Positions 9,632 to 18,169 of a stretch of 64,000 nucleotides of DNA are shown here, one piece after another. A program made the position numbers and the translations under genes. The notes under the pieces were generated by a model that was given only the letters and a program-made list of their open reading frames with translations, searched no databases and had not been told where the DNA came from. The stretch comes from Corynebacterium sp. ACRPO (GTDB taxonomy: Bacteria; Actinomycetota; Actinomycetes; Mycobacteriales; Mycobacteriaceae): the NCBI RefSeq assembly GCF_022347205.1, contig NZ_JAKRNE010000001.1, positions 186,001-250,000 of the forward strand. Reading direction: 5' to 3'. Within the stretch, counting starts at the first letter, position 1. Each line of letters opens with the position of its first letter.

Positions 9632-10006
9632 TTACTCTTCTTCGTGATCGATGATGTCGTGGTGTGCCTCAATAGGTCGGGCGGTGCCGCCGGATACCTG
9701 TGGGGCGCGGGCTTGGTTATAAAGCTGCCGGTTCATGGCTGGCTTGTACACGTTTTTCTCGCGCTTATCCTTCTTTTCACCTCGGCCGTTGCCAATCACC
9801 ACTGCTATCCAGGGGAGGGGAAACGTCACGCCCACAATGATGGCGGCTAGAAGCCACCAATGCATATAGAGGAAAAATCCGGCGATGAGCAGGGAAGGAA
9901 CGCGCAAAAACTGGAAGATTCCGTACTGAATTTCGCGGCGCTTGCGGTCCTGGCCAGGCGTGAGCTTGGCATCTGTGATGAGATAGCGCTCTTTTTTGCC
10001 AAACAA
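9632..10006 (-). CDS. DUF3099 membrane protein
   Basis: 124 residues. It starts MFGKKERYLITDA, with the LITDA motif characteristic of DUF3099, followed by two hydrophobic segments (about 35-52 and 54-72) and a basic, disordered tail ending in acidic residues. Probably a small inner-membrane protein of unknown function. It diverges from the DUF3039/helicase pair and ends 15 bases before the methyltransferase. Confidence 0.75.
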   Translation of the reverse strand: MFGKKERYLITDAKLTPGQDRKRREIQYGIFQFLRVPSLLIAGFFLYMHWWLLAAIIVGVTFPLPWIAVVIGNGRGEKKDKREKNVYKPAMNRQLYNQARAPQVSGGTARPIEAHHDIIDHEEE

Positions 10007-10143
10007 CCTAGACTCGGCTCCCCTCGTGCGCGTCGGCGTTCCCTCGATAAGGGGAGAGGGGCGCAGCGGCTGGCGTGCATGACGTGTACATGTTCTCCAA
10101 GGGTAGCCGCCTGACTCGCAAAGTTCGATGCCGATGCGGCAAA

Positions 10144-10395
10144 ATGGAGTGCGTGACTACGACTACGAAGACAATTGAACGGCCAGATATTCGTGAAGAC
10201 ACTTCGACGACGGATAATGACACGCCGAAGTTCTTCCACTACGTCAAAAAGGATCACATCCTCGATTCCGCGGTGAACGGCAAGTATGTCGTTGCGCTGT
10301 GCGGCGAAACATTCCCGGTGACCAAGCAGGCAAAGCCGGGTTCTCCGGTGTGCCCCGATTGTGAGCGTGTGTATAAGGGTCTGCGCCGCAAGTGA
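10144..10395 (+). CDS. DUF3039 small zinc-ribbon-like protein
   Basis: About 83 residues from the ATG at 10144. A GTG at 10153, giving the start VTTTTKTIERP, fits the usual family N-terminus and may be the real one; no good ribosome site precedes either. Family features are FHYVKKDHI, then VVALCGETF and VCPDCERVY. The single Cys plus the CPxC pair with nearby His look like a zinc-binding knuckle. The stop codon overlaps the helicase start (GTGA), so translation is coupled. Function unknown. Confidence 0.8.
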   Translation: MECVTTTTKTIERPDIREDTSTTDNDTPKFFHYVKKDHILDSAVNGKYVVALCGETFPVTKQAKPGSPVCPDCERVYKGLRRK

Positions 10396-12158
10396 GGACT
10401 TTTAAGAAGACTAACCTTCGCGCCTGGCAGCAATCCGCCCTCGATAAATTCCTCGCCACTAAGCCGCAAGACTTCATGGCGGTGGCGACCCCAGGCGCCG
10501 GTAAAACTACCTTCGCGCTGCGTATCGCGACGGAACTTATGGAAGACCGTACTGTCGAGCGCGTAATCGTGGTGGTGCCTACCGAACACCTCAAGACCCA
10601 GTGGTCTAGCGCTGCCGCACGCGTAGGTCTGGCTCTAGATCCGGCGTTTAGCAATTCCTCCGCCGTCAATCCTTCTATGGACGGCATTGTGGTGACCTAT
10701 GCGCAGGTGGGCATGCATCCCTTTAAGCACCGCGCGGTTGCCTCTGCTCGGCGCACGTTGGTGATTTTGGATGAGATCCACCATGCCGGCGACGCTAAGA
10801 GCTGGGGCGATGGCGTCAAGGAAGCTTATGACGATGTCAATCACCGCTTGGCTTTGACCGGTACGCCTTTCCGCTCCGACGACTCGCCCATTCCATTCGT
10901 CCAGTACGTGGACGATGGGGAGGGGCACAAGGTATCCCGCTCGGACCATACCTATGGCTATGGCGATGCGCTTGCCGACGGCGTCGTGCGCCCCGTTGTC
11001 TTTCTTTCTTACTCTGGCGAAGCCCGCTGGCGCGATTCGGCCGGTGAGGAACATGCAGCCCGTTTGGGCGACATTATGAATGCGGAGCAAACCGCCCGAG
11101 CGTGGCGCACCGCTTTGGACCCCAAGGGCGAGTGGATTCCTGCGGTGCTGCAGGCGGCGCATACCCGCCTGATGCAAATGCGACGCAATATGCCGGATGC
11201 CGGCGGCCTCGTGCTGGCTTCGGATACGACGACCGCACGCGCGTATGCCAAGATCCTCAAACAGCTTTCTAATACGCCAGTGTCGGTGATTTTGTCTGAT
11301 GATCCCGGTTCTTCGGACCGCATTCAGGAATTTTCTGAGTCCACCGATGAGTGGATGGTGGCGGTCCGCATGGTATCTGAGGGCGTCGACGTCCCGCGCC
11401 TTGCGGTGGGCGTCTATGCTACCTCGGCATCGACCCCGCTCTTTTTCGCCCAGGCCATCGGCCGCTTCGTGCGCTCGCGCATGCCGGGCGAGACGGCATC
11501 GGTTTTCCTTCCATCGGTTCCTGTCCTGCTGGGCTTGGCCGAAAATATGGAAAAGTCCCGCGACCACGTCTTGGGTGAAGAAAAGCCCGACAAGGAAGGT
11601 TGGGATGACGACCTGCTAGAGCAGGCGAATCAGAAGAAGACCGAACCAGACATGCTGGAGAAGTCATATGAGTCGCTTGGTGCCGAAGCAGAGTTTTCGG
11701 GACTGCTCTACAACGGTTCTCAGTTCAATACTGGGGATATGACCACTGATGAGGAAGCGGACTTCCTTGGCATTCCCGGGCTACTTGATGCGGACCAGGT
11801 AAAAGATTTGCTGCGCAAGAAGCAATCCGAGGAAATGGATCGCCGCGAAGCGGAGGAAAAAGCGCGACGCGCGGCTGAGGCGGAGGAAGCCCACCGCCGC
11901 AAGCTCTACGGCATGGACTATGCGCCGGCCTCACGGAAGAAGTCTATGGAGTCTGAGTCCAGCGACACCGGAGTCGTCGATGAGCTAGGCCAGCTGCGCA
12001 AAGAACTCAACACGGTAGTCTCCATCGCTGCCCAGCGCTCGGGCCGCCCGCACGGTGCTATCCATACTGAGGTGCGCAAGGCCTGTGGCGGCCCGCCCAC
12101 CGCGCTGTGCAATGCCGAGCAGCTGCGCGAGCGCATCGAATACCTGCGCAAGTGGTAG
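10392..12158 (+). CDS. SF2 DEAD/DEAH-box helicase
   Basis: 588 residues, GTG start overlapping the DUF3039 stop by 4 bases. ATP-dependent nucleic-acid translocase or helicase. Q-like motif LRAWQQSALDKFL, Walker A TPGAGKTT, Walker B/motif II LDEIHH, motif III ALTGTPFR, and helicase motifs V and VI in VRMVSEGVDVP and QAIGRFVRSR. A long charged coiled-coil-like segment (about 470-520, rich in E, R, A) leads to a small C-terminal helical domain. It resembles UvrB/XPB-type enzymes more than RNA DEAD-box proteins. The biological role is unknown. It ends at a strong terminator shared with sigA. Confidence 0.85.
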   Translation: MRTFKKTNLRAWQQSALDKFLATKPQDFMAVATPGAGKTTFALRIATELMEDRTVERVIVVVPTEHLKTQWSSAAARVGLALDPAFSNSSAVNPSMDGIVVTYAQVGMHPFKHRAVASARRTLVILDEIHHAGDAKSWGDGVKEAYDDVNHRLALTGTPFRSDDSPIPFVQYVDDGEGHKVSRSDHTYGYGDALADGVVRPVVFLSYSGEARWRDSAGEEHAARLGDIMNAEQTARAWRTALDPKGEWIPAVLQAAHTRLMQMRRNMPDAGGLVLASDTTTARAYAKILKQLSNTPVSVILSDDPGSSDRIQEFSESTDEWMVAVRMVSEGVDVPRLAVGVYATSASTPLFFAQAIGRFVRSRMPGETASVFLPSVPVLLGLAENMEKSRDHVLGEEKPDKEGWDDDLLEQANQKKTEPDMLEKSYESLGAEAEFSGLLYNGSQFNTGDMTTDEEADFLGIPGLLDADQVKDLLRKKQSEEMDRREAEEKARRAAEAEEAHRRKLYGMDYAPASRKKSMESESSDTGVVDELGQLRKELNTVVSIAAQRSGRPHGAIHTEVRKACGGPPTALCNAEQLRERIEYLRKW

Positions 12159-12187
12159 AACAGCCCACGGTAGCTAGAGAGTAGTTA

Positions 12188-12230
12188 CGCAGAAAGCCCG
12201 CACCGAAAAAATTGGTGCGGGCTTTCTGCG
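12188..12230. terminator. Bidirectional terminator between helicase gene and sigA
   Basis: A perfect 17-bp stem (cgcagaaagcccgcacc and its complement) with a 9-base loop. It sits between the convergent genes ending at 12158 (+) and 12249 (-). Stability is high, though neither side has a long U-run. Confidence 0.85.
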
Positions 12231-12248
12231 CTCCTGCAGCTGCAGCGA

Positions 12249-13721
12249 TTAGTCGAGGTAATCGCGCAGAACCTGCGAACGAGAGGGGTGGCGCAGCTTC
12301 GACATCGTCTTGGACTCGATCTGGCGAATGCGCTCGCGGGTAACTCCGTAGACCTGGCCAATCTCGTCTAAAGTGCGCGGCATACCGTCGGTCAAGCCAA
12401 AGCGGAGGCGAACCACGCCGGCTTCACGCTCGGACAGCGTAGTCAGCACGTCTTGGAGCTGATCCTGTAGCAAGGTGAAGGATACGGCATCGACCGCAAT
12501 GACGGCCTCGGAGTCCTCGATGAAGTCACCCAACTGGGAATCGCCTTCGTCACCGATGGTCTGATCCAAGGAAATGGGCTCGCGGGCATATTGCTGGATT
12601 TCGAGCACCTTTTCCTCGGTGATATCCATCTCTTTCGCCAGCTCCTGCGGGGTAGGCTCGCGGCCCAAGTCCTGCAAGAGTTCGCGCTGGATGCGGCCCA
12701 GCTTGTTGATGACCTCCACCATGTGCACTGGGATGCGGATGGTACGAGCCTGGTCAGCCATGGCGCGGGTAATGGCCTGGCGGATCCACCAGGTGGCGTA
12801 AGTGGAGAACTTATAGCCCTTGGTGTAGTCGAACTTCTCCACCGCGCGGATAAGACCCAAGTTTCCTTCCTGAATGAGGTCCAAGAAAGCCATGCCACGG
12901 CCGGTGTAGCGTTTGGCCAAGGAAACCACCAGACGCAGGTTGGCCTCCAGTAGGTGGTTCTTGGCCTTGCGGCCATCGCGGGCGATGCTGCGCAGGTCGC
13001 GCTTTTCCATGGGGGAGAGCTTGGCGGCCTTATCGCCTTCGGCGCGGGCCTTTTCCATCTCATCCATGCGGTGCTGTGCGTACAGGCCAGCCTCGATGCG
13101 CTTAGCTAGGGAAACCTCTTGCTCGGCGTTGAGCAGGGCGACCTTACCAATCTGCTTGAGGTAGGCGCGGACGGAGTCAGCAGAGGCGGTTAACTGCGCA
13201 TCCTTGCGTGCTTGGCGCAGCGCAGCGGACTCTTCCTCGTCCCAGACGGAAGAGGTGTCTTCCTCTTCTTCCTCATCGTCGTCGTCCAAGTCCTCTTCGA
13301 GGTCATCGTCCTCGAGGTCTTCGCCGGCGTCGAAGTCATCATCGTCTTCGATGTCCGCATTGGTGGGATCGAAGTCGACGTCTTCGTCGTGCTCGTCCTC
13401 CTCGAGCTCATCTTCTGCTTCCGGCTGTGCCTGCTTTTCGGACTCGGCTGGGGATTCCTGCTTCTTTGCCGCGGATTTGCGGACCGTCTTCTTAGTGGCC
13501 TTTTTGGCTGACTTCTTAGTGGTCTTCTTGGCCGACTTTTTTGCGGTCTTCTTCGCAGTCTTCTTGGCTGTTTTCTTAGCGGTCTTTTTGGCCGTCTTCT
13601 TAGCCGTCTTTTTCGCGGTTTTCTTTGCCGTCTTCTTGGCGGTCTTCTTTGCAGGAGTAGATGCCTCAGCGGCGTTTTCGCCCTCGCCGAGTGCCTGGTC
13701 TGAAGATTCAGTGGCTGCCAC
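12249..13721 (-). CDS. sigA: Principal RNA polymerase sigma factor SigA (RpoD)
   Basis: Housekeeping sigma factor, 490 residues, GTG start preceded by GAAAGGG. The N-terminal part is unusual in composition: residues about 24-87 are tandem AKKT/AKKS tetrapeptides, followed by a very acidic stretch (about 100-150). The conserved sigma core begins near residue 180. Region 2 includes [18 protein letters not shown] and [14 protein letters not shown]; region 4.2 is [21 protein letters not shown]. The basic repeat resembles the tails of actinobacterial HU and histone-H1-like proteins. The core is about 60-70% like SigB. Confidence 0.97.
   Translation of the reverse strand: MAATESSDQALGEGENAAEASTPAKKTAKKTAKKTAKKTAKKTAKKTAKKTAKKTAKKTAKKSAKKTTKKSAKKATKKTVRKSAAKKQESPAESEKQAQPEAEDELEEDEHDEDVDFDPTNADIEDDDDFDAGEDLEDDDLEEDLDDDDEEEEEDTSSVWDEEESAALRQARKDAQLTASADSVRAYLKQIGKVALLNAEQEVSLAKRIEAGLYAQHRMDEMEKARAEGDKAAKLSPMEKRDLRSIARDGRKAKNHLLEANLRLVVSLAKRYTGRGMAFLDLIQEGNLGLIRAVEKFDYTKGYKFSTYATWWIRQAITRAMADQARTIRIPVHMVEVINKLGRIQRELLQDLGREPTPQELAKEMDITEEKVLEIQQYAREPISLDQTIGDEGDSQLGDFIEDSEAVIAVDAVSFTLLQDQLQDVLTTLSEREAGVVRLRFGLTDGMPRTLDEIGQVYGVTRERIRQIESKTMSKLRHPSRSQVLRDYLD
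13461..13652 (-). repeat. Tandem AKKT tetrapeptide repeats in SigA N-terminus
   Basis: Nine uninterrupted AKKT units followed by degenerate [12 protein letters not shown] and TKKT units, encoded by 12-base repeats. Codon choice differs from unit to unit, so the DNA repeats are imperfect while the protein repeat is exact. Confidence 0.9.
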
Positions 13722-13760
13722 GTACGCCCTTTCGACTAACTTCTTGATTGAAACAGCTCA

Positions 13761-13781
13761 GAGCGCCCTAATCGGGCGCTC
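13761..13781 (-). promoter_or_regulatory. Leader hairpin upstream of sigA
   Basis: An 8-bp inverted repeat gagcgccc / gggcgctc with a 5-base loop lies about 40 bases before the sigA start, inside the predicted leader. A candidate -10 (minus-strand TATACT) is at 13865-13870. No U-run follows the hairpin, so it is not a clear attenuator. Confidence 0.45.
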
Positions 13782-13921
13782 GTGCATCAGTGTGATGTTA
13801 ACGCGTTGTGGCCTTATGCAGGCCAGACACGCCCTAGAGCTATTTAACTTAGGATCGACCGCCCAGTATAGAGGATCTTTCCAATCTGCCGGTGGATAGG
13901 GTCACCTGCAGTGCGTAAATA

Positions 13922-14680
13922 CTACGGTTTCAAACCGTCTACCGCCGCCATCGCAGCTCCGACAATTCCCGCGCGATTGCGCAGTTGTGCAGGCATGACG
14001 GGGGTTTCAATATCAAGGTGTGGGCCCCACTTTTCAAACTTGCGGGAAATCCCACCCCCAATGAGGAAGGCCTGCGGGTTAAAGAGCTTTTCATATTCCG
14101 CGAGGACCTTGTTGAGTCGTTTAGTCCACTGCTTGTACTTGAGTCCCTCGCGGTCCTTTACGGCCGAGGACGCAATTTTCTCAGCCTCGTCATCGCCCAC
14201 CGTGAGGTGCCCCAGTTCGGTATTCGGGAACAACTGGCCGTCTAGGAAGAAGGCCGAACCGATACCGGTGCCCAGGGTTAGGAAGATTACGGATCCTTGC
14301 TTGGCGATGTCCTCTCCGTAGGCAACCTCGGCTAGTCCCGCCGCGTCGGCGTCGTTAAGCACAGCAAAATCCGAATCCAGGTAGTCCGCAAAGAGTTCTG
14401 TGGCGTTGACCCCAATCCAGTCCTTGGAAATATTTGCCGCAGTCTCGACTTCCTGGTTGCGAACCACGGACGGCAGGGTGATGCCAACGGGGCCGTCCCA
14501 CTGCTTTTCCTGCACGATGTGAGCTACCACCTTGGCAACATCATGCGGCGTAGACGGCTGTGGGGTGGCGATCTTCATGCGTTCACCCACGAATTCGCCG
14601 GTGGCGAGGTCCACCTCAGCGCCTTTAATGCCGGAGCCGCCGATATCGATGCCAAAGGAATGGCCAGAAAGAGTAGTCAT
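13922..14680 (-). CDS. ppgK: Polyphosphate/ATP glucokinase
   Basis: Phosphorylates glucose to glucose-6-phosphate with polyphosphate or ATP. The start at 14680 (MTTLSGHS) gives 252 residues, the usual size. ROK-type phosphate motif [16 protein letters not shown] at 9-24, [10 protein letters not shown] (catalytic Asp region) and the adenosine motif [12 protein letters not shown]. Neighbouring sigA and an inositol-phosphatase-like gene match the mycobacterial arrangement. There is no ribosome site; a -10 TAGACT lies exactly 7 bases before the ATG, so the mRNA is probably leaderless. Confidence 0.94.
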   Translation of the reverse strand: MTTLSGHSFGIDIGGSGIKGAEVDLATGEFVGERMKIATPQPSTPHDVAKVVAHIVQEKQWDGPVGITLPSVVRNQEVETAANISKDWIGVNATELFADYLDSDFAVLNDADAAGLAEVAYGEDIAKQGSVIFLTLGTGIGSAFFLDGQLFPNTELGHLTVGDDEAEKIASSAVKDREGLKYKQWTKRLNKVLAEYEKLFNPQAFLIGGGISRKFEKWGPHLDIETPVMPAQLRNRAGIVGAAMAAVDGLKP

Positions 14681-14687
14681 GCCCGAC

Positions 14688-14693
14688 AGTCTA
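14688..14693 (-). promoter_or_regulatory. -10 element of ppgK (leaderless)
   Basis: TAGACT on the minus strand ends 7 bases before the ppgK ATG, the spacing expected when transcription starts at the A of the start codon. Confidence 0.6.
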
Positions 14694-14701
14694 GAAGAAG
14701 G

Positions 14702-14707
14702 CACAAT
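14702..14707 (+). promoter_or_regulatory. -10 element of the inositol-phosphatase-like gene (leaderless)
   Basis: CACAAT on the plus strand ends 7 bases before the ATG at 14715. The two divergent -10 boxes are only 8 bp apart, so polymerase could not occupy both at once. Confidence 0.45.
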
Positions 14708-14714
14708 AGTTGGC

Positions 14715-15566
14715 ATGACTGAGCAGATCGATTTTCTCCAATTGCGGGATTTTGCCGTTTCCACCGCCACGCGCGCTGCGGAATTAATTACTACGCGGCG
14801 TGCAGAACTCGTAGCCGGTGACGGCATTGCGGCGCATACCCACACCAAGTCCAGCGACGTAGATCCCGTAACGGAGGTCGATACCGCGACAGAGGAGTTC
14901 ATTGCCACCACCATTCGCACCCAGCGCCCCGGGGACGGAATTTTCGGCGAAGAAGGCGCCAATGAGGAATCGACCAGTGGCGTTACCTGGATTGTGGATC
15001 CGATTGATGGCACCGTGAATTTCCTCTACGGGGTGCCGGACTACGCCGTATCCATTGGTGCGGAATACCAAGGTCACCTCGTCGCTGGCTCGGTGCTCAA
15101 CGTGGCGCGCGGGCGCACCTATGCGGCCGCAGCCGGGCAGGGCGCCACGGTCACCGGATCAGACGGAATTGAGCACGCACTGCGGTGCAACCAGACACAA
15201 GATCCTGCGTTGGCCTTGGTAGCTACCGGCTTTGGATACGAAGCTGACCGGCGAGCAGCCCAAGCCGAGCTTCTTACCAAGCTCCTGCCTAATGTGCGTG
15301 ATATTCGCCGCATCGGCGCTGCTGCGCTCGACCTGTGCCGTGTGGCAGAGGGAACCGTTGATGCCTACTTTGAGCACGGTATCAATGCCTGGGACTTCGC
15401 CGCAGGGGCAATCATTGCCCGCGAAGCGGGTGCGGTGGTGCGCCATCCAGGTTTTGATAAAGGCTCCGCTGACGGTGAACTTACCTGGGCCGCGGGGGCA
15501 GATTTGGCCCCCGCATTCGAAAAGCTTTTAGCAGCGCACGGGGCCACGGACGCGCTGCGGGGGTAA
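14715..15566 (+). CDS. suhB: Inositol monophosphatase family protein (SuhB-like)
   Basis: Mg2+-dependent phosphatase of sugar or inositol phosphates; the product inositol would feed phosphatidylinositol and mycothiol. 283 residues from the ATG at 14715 ([10 protein letters not shown]). Metal-binding motifs are GEEG (about 76-79), DPIDGT (about 95-100), and the C-terminal [17 protein letters not shown]. The orthologous position beside ppgK in mycobacteria is suhB. Exact substrate not provable from sequence. Earlier in-frame starts would overlap ppgK and are rejected. Confidence 0.88.
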   Translation: MTEQIDFLQLRDFAVSTATRAAELITTRRAELVAGDGIAAHTHTKSSDVDPVTEVDTATEEFIATTIRTQRPGDGIFGEEGANEESTSGVTWIVDPIDGTVNFLYGVPDYAVSIGAEYQGHLVAGSVLNVARGRTYAAAAGQGATVTGSDGIEHALRCNQTQDPALALVATGFGYEADRRAAQAELLTKLLPNVRDIRRIGAAALDLCRVAEGTVDAYFEHGINAWDFAAGAIIAREAGAVVRHPGFDKGSADGELTWAAGADLAPAFEKLLAAHGATDALRG

Positions 15567-15678
15567 TAGTTTTCCACGCCGGCGAGCGGTGAGATGACAT
15601 CTAGCCATTTGTGCTTTACTATGCGCGATCGATAAATACCCATTCCTTAAAGCAACTTGACCATTAGGGGCGTGCATT

Positions 15679-15969
15679 ATGGCCACCGATTATGACGCAC
15701 CGCGCCGGCGCGCGGAAGATGAACTCGAAACTGACTCCCTAGAAGGACTCAAAGCCGCTGAGAGCGATAACAACGGCATGGACGATGACGGAGAAATCGT
15801 CGAAGCCTTCCAGCCGCCATCAGTAGACCTCACGGGCGAGGAGCTTAATGTTGAGGTAGTTCCACGTCAGGAAAATGAGTTTACCTGCGGTTCGTGTTTC
15901 CTAGTGCAGTCCAATAAGCGCTACTCCCACGAAGAGGACGGCCAGCCAATCTGCAAGGATTGCGCCTAA
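15679..15969 (+). CDS. DUF4193 protein with C-terminal zinc ribbon
   Basis: 96 residues. It starts MATDYDAPRR, as most family members do, followed by a strongly acidic middle and a C-terminal CGSC...CKDC pair that should bind zinc. Conserved across Actinobacteria next to dut and suhB; relatives are annotated as dUTPase-region hypothetical proteins. Function unknown; the shape resembles an RNA-polymerase- or ribosome-associated small factor, which is only inference. Followed by a good terminator. Confidence 0.88.
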   Translation: MATDYDAPRRRAEDELETDSLEGLKAAESDNNGMDDDGEIVEAFQPPSVDLTGEELNVEVVPRQENEFTCGSCFLVQSNKRYSHEEDGQPICKDCA

Positions 15970-15990
15970 AAGGAATACGCACCAGAAACG

Positions 15991-16034
15991 AAACCCCGCA
16001 CTCGGCAACTTTTCACCTGCCGAATGCGGGGTTT
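15991..16034. terminator. Bidirectional terminator between DUF4193 and DUF3093 genes
   Basis: A 17-bp stem with one mismatch (aaaccccgca-c-tcggca and its partner) and a 10-base loop, located between convergent genes. Confidence 0.8.
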
Positions 16035-16081
16035 GCTATTGCAGCCACCAAACTTTCGGTGGTGTGCAAAGCTATTAAAGA

Positions 16082-16618
16082 TTAGTGCTGTTCCGGAACG
16101 AAAGCGTGGAGCAAAGCCTCCGGATCCTTCGAGGCGATGAGCCAATAAGGAGTATCATCTTCTGGATCATCGAGCACCATCATGGCGTGCTCATCCACCC
16201 AAGCGTGGGAAACCAAAAACGCCGCGGGATCGAACTGCGGGCCCAGGGCATTGCGCCGCGCAGATTTGGGAACTGTGATAGACCGCGAGACGACGTCGTT
16301 AGGCAATTGGGCATCTTTGACCGTGAGCCAACGCGTTCCATCCGGGTCACGCTCTACCTTGATGACTGTATTGGACCAGGTAATAAGTACCCACACGGCG
16401 ATAGCACCAAGGAGGATCGCGGGAATAATGGTCCACCACATGGAGCGGTTAAGGCCGGCGGTAGCGGAAGTAAGCCCCACGATGGCGGCTGCAAAAAGCC
16501 AAAAGTACCAAGGGACCCATTGGCGTTCGCGGTAGAGCACCTGAGGGGTCACCGTGCCCTGTGCCGAAGCGGCGCTTGACGGTGCCGGAGTTGCGGAAGT
16601 AGCAGATGTATCAGACAC
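16082..16618 (-). CDS. DUF3093 membrane protein
   Basis: 178 residues. A Ser/Ala/Pro-rich N-terminus is followed by [12 protein letters not shown], the family signature, then two transmembrane segments (about 40-57 and 62-80) and a soluble C-terminal domain with [15 protein letters not shown]. Function unknown; conserved divergently beside dut in actinobacteria. GTG start; a TAGACT -10-like box 8 bases upstream suggests a leaderless mRNA. Confidence 0.82.
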   Translation of the reverse strand: MSDTSATSATPAPSSAASAQGTVTPQVLYRERQWVPWYFWLFAAAIVGLTSATAGLNRSMWWTIIPAILLGAIAVWVLITWSNTVIKVERDPDGTRWLTVKDAQLPNDVVSRSITVPKSARRNALGPQFDPAAFLVSHAWVDEHAMMVLDDPEDDTPYWLIASKDPEALLHAFVPEQH

Positions 16619-16619
16619 G

Positions 16620-16682
16620 TCTAGTCAGTCTAGACCACACGTGCCGCAGAATGAACCTCCCAAGGCAGGTAGGATTGGCCAG
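16620..16682. promoter_or_regulatory. Divergent, apparently leaderless promoters of DUF3093 and dut
   Basis: On the minus strand TAGACT (16627-16632) lies 8 bases before the DUF3093 GTG. On the plus strand TAGGAT lies 7 bases before the dut GTG at 16683. Neither gene has a convincing ribosome site. Confidence 0.5.
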
Positions 16683-17156
16683 GTGACTGACTCGATTCCG
16701 CATTCTCAGCCAGAAAGCCCCTTTGGGGACGTTAAAGTCAAGCGCCTGGATAAGGGGCTTCCATTACCGCACCGTGCCCACCGTGGTGACGCCGGTGCAG
16801 ACCTTTACGCAGCCGAAGCTCTTACCCTGCAACCCGGCGAGCGCGCCCTCGTCGGCACCGGGATTGCCATTGCGCTGCCACTAGGAACGGTCGGCTTAAT
16901 TCACCCGCGCTCCGGACTAGCCGCCAAGCAAGGACTTTCTGTTGTCAATACCCCGGGCACGGTAGATGCCGATTACCGCGGGGAGATCAAGGTCTGCCTC
17001 ATCAACCACGACCGGCACACTCCCATTGAGATCGAACGCGGAATGCGCATCGCTCAGCTCGTGGTCCAGCGCGTAGAGCTGGTGGGGTTTGCTGAGGTTG
17101 AAGAATTGGATGACACCGTCCGCGGAGCCGGTGGTTATGGCTCTACCGGTGTGTAG
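16683..17156 (+). CDS. dut: dUTP diphosphatase
   Basis: Hydrolyses dUTP to dUMP and pyrophosphate, keeping uracil out of DNA. 157 residues from the GTG at 16683. The five trimeric-dUTPase motifs are seen: motif 1 [11 protein letters not shown], motif 2 [11 protein letters not shown], motif 3 [16 protein letters not shown] (with catalytic Asp and gating Tyr), motif 4 [10 protein letters not shown], and motif 5 [10 protein letters not shown]. The longer frame reaching 16554 overlaps DUF3093 and is not used. Confidence 0.96.
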   Translation: MTDSIPHSQPESPFGDVKVKRLDKGLPLPHRAHRGDAGADLYAAEALTLQPGERALVGTGIAIALPLGTVGLIHPRSGLAAKQGLSVVNTPGTVDADYRGEIKVCLINHDRHTPIEIERGMRIAQLVVQRVELVGFAEVEELDDTVRGAGGYGSTGV

Positions 17157-17204
17157 TTAAAGCAGTAGAGACTCAACGAAACTTTTAGAAAGGAAGTAGC
17201 ACCC

Positions 17205-18152
17205 ATGGGAATCTGGCCCTTTGGCAAGAAGAACGACGAAGAAAAGAAGGCTCAGGAAAAGGCTGCAGCCCAAAGCGAAAAGCCGGCGGACCCCACGCCC
17301 GCGGATGCGGAGGCGCAGGAGACCTATGCTCCAGTAGGCGACACCGCGGCAGATGCCGCGGCGGCTTCTGGCAATGAACCTCGCGAATTCGCTCATGATG
17401 CCATCAATGGCCAGACCGGCCCCTTTGATGGTGACTCCGTCGATATCGAGACCTTTGATTTCAGCGACTTTTCCATTGGCGTATTAGACCTGGGGTCCCT
17501 GCGCATCCCACTGCCAAAGGAATCCCAGGTACAGGTGGAAATGGGCGAACAAGGCCCACGAATGCTGCACATCGTGACCAAGGTAGGCCGAATTACTCCC
17601 GTAGCCTTTGCCGCCCCACGTAAGCCAGGCCAGTGGGCAGAATCCGTGGAGGAAATTAAGGAGGGCATGAGCCGCGATGGTCTTACCGTAACTACCGAGC
17701 CAGGGCCTTGGGGTGCCGAGGTCGTAGGCAAGAACGACAACGGCCAGGTCCGCGTCATCGGTGCAGATGGTCCGCGCTGGATGCTGCGCATGACCCTGGC
17801 CGCGCCGGCCGGCATGGAAGCCGACCTCGCAGACATGGCTCGCGAAGTAGCCGCCCGTACCTTCGTCTACCGCGGGGAAGACCCCATCCTGGCAGGAAAT
17901 GCTTTGCCGGTCATCATGCCCGAGCAGCTCGTAGAACAGGTCAAGCAGGCCATGGACCAGCGCCAGCAAGAACAGCAGGCAGCCGCTAATGCTCAAGACC
18001 ACCCAGAAAACGGCGTGGGCGGCCCCGACCCTGCGGCAGAAGCAGAGGCGGAGCAACACCTGCGCGATTTGGGCGGCGCCCCACAACAGGGCGAGAATGG
18101 ATCGTCCCCGCAGAATCCCGATGAGGGCTCTGCACCTAATTCCAAGAACTAG
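17205..18152 (+). CDS. DUF3710 protein
   Basis: 315 residues, starting MGIWPFGKK after AAAGGAAG. A charged, Ala-rich N-terminal tail (about 1-70), the conserved DUF3710 domain (about 75-240; GSLRIPLP, RWMLR) and a Gln/Pro/Asn-rich disordered tail. Conserved next to dut in Mycobacteriales (Rv2696c-type). Function unknown; it lacks a signal peptide and transmembrane segment, so it is cytoplasmic. First gene of an apparent run DUF3710, DUF3159, RNA methyltransferase. Confidence 0.85.
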   Translation: MGIWPFGKKNDEEKKAQEKAAAQSEKPADPTPADAEAQETYAPVGDTAADAAAASGNEPREFAHDAINGQTGPFDGDSVDIETFDFSDFSIGVLDLGSLRIPLPKESQVQVEMGEQGPRMLHIVTKVGRITPVAFAAPRKPGQWAESVEEIKEGMSRDGLTVTTEPGPWGAEVVGKNDNGQVRVIGADGPRWMLRMTLAAPAGMEADLADMAREVAARTFVYRGEDPILAGNALPVIMPEQLVEQVKQAMDQRQQEQQAAANAQDHPENGVGGPDPAAEAEAEQHLRDLGGAPQQGENGSSPQNPDEGSAPNSKN

Positions 18153-18169
18153 GCAAAGCAGTAAACCAC

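Noticed and set aside
10635..11567. 310-residue open frame antisense to the helicase gene
   Set aside because: No recognisable domain; the plus-strand frame carries all helicase motifs.
13204..13899. Phe/Val/Ser-rich open frame opposite sigA
   Set aside because: It is the complement of the lysine-repeat and acidic regions of SigA; low complexity explains the long open frame.
16554..16682. N-terminal extension of dut to 16554
   Set aside because: It would overlap the divergent DUF3093 gene, and dUTPase homology begins after the GTG at 16683.
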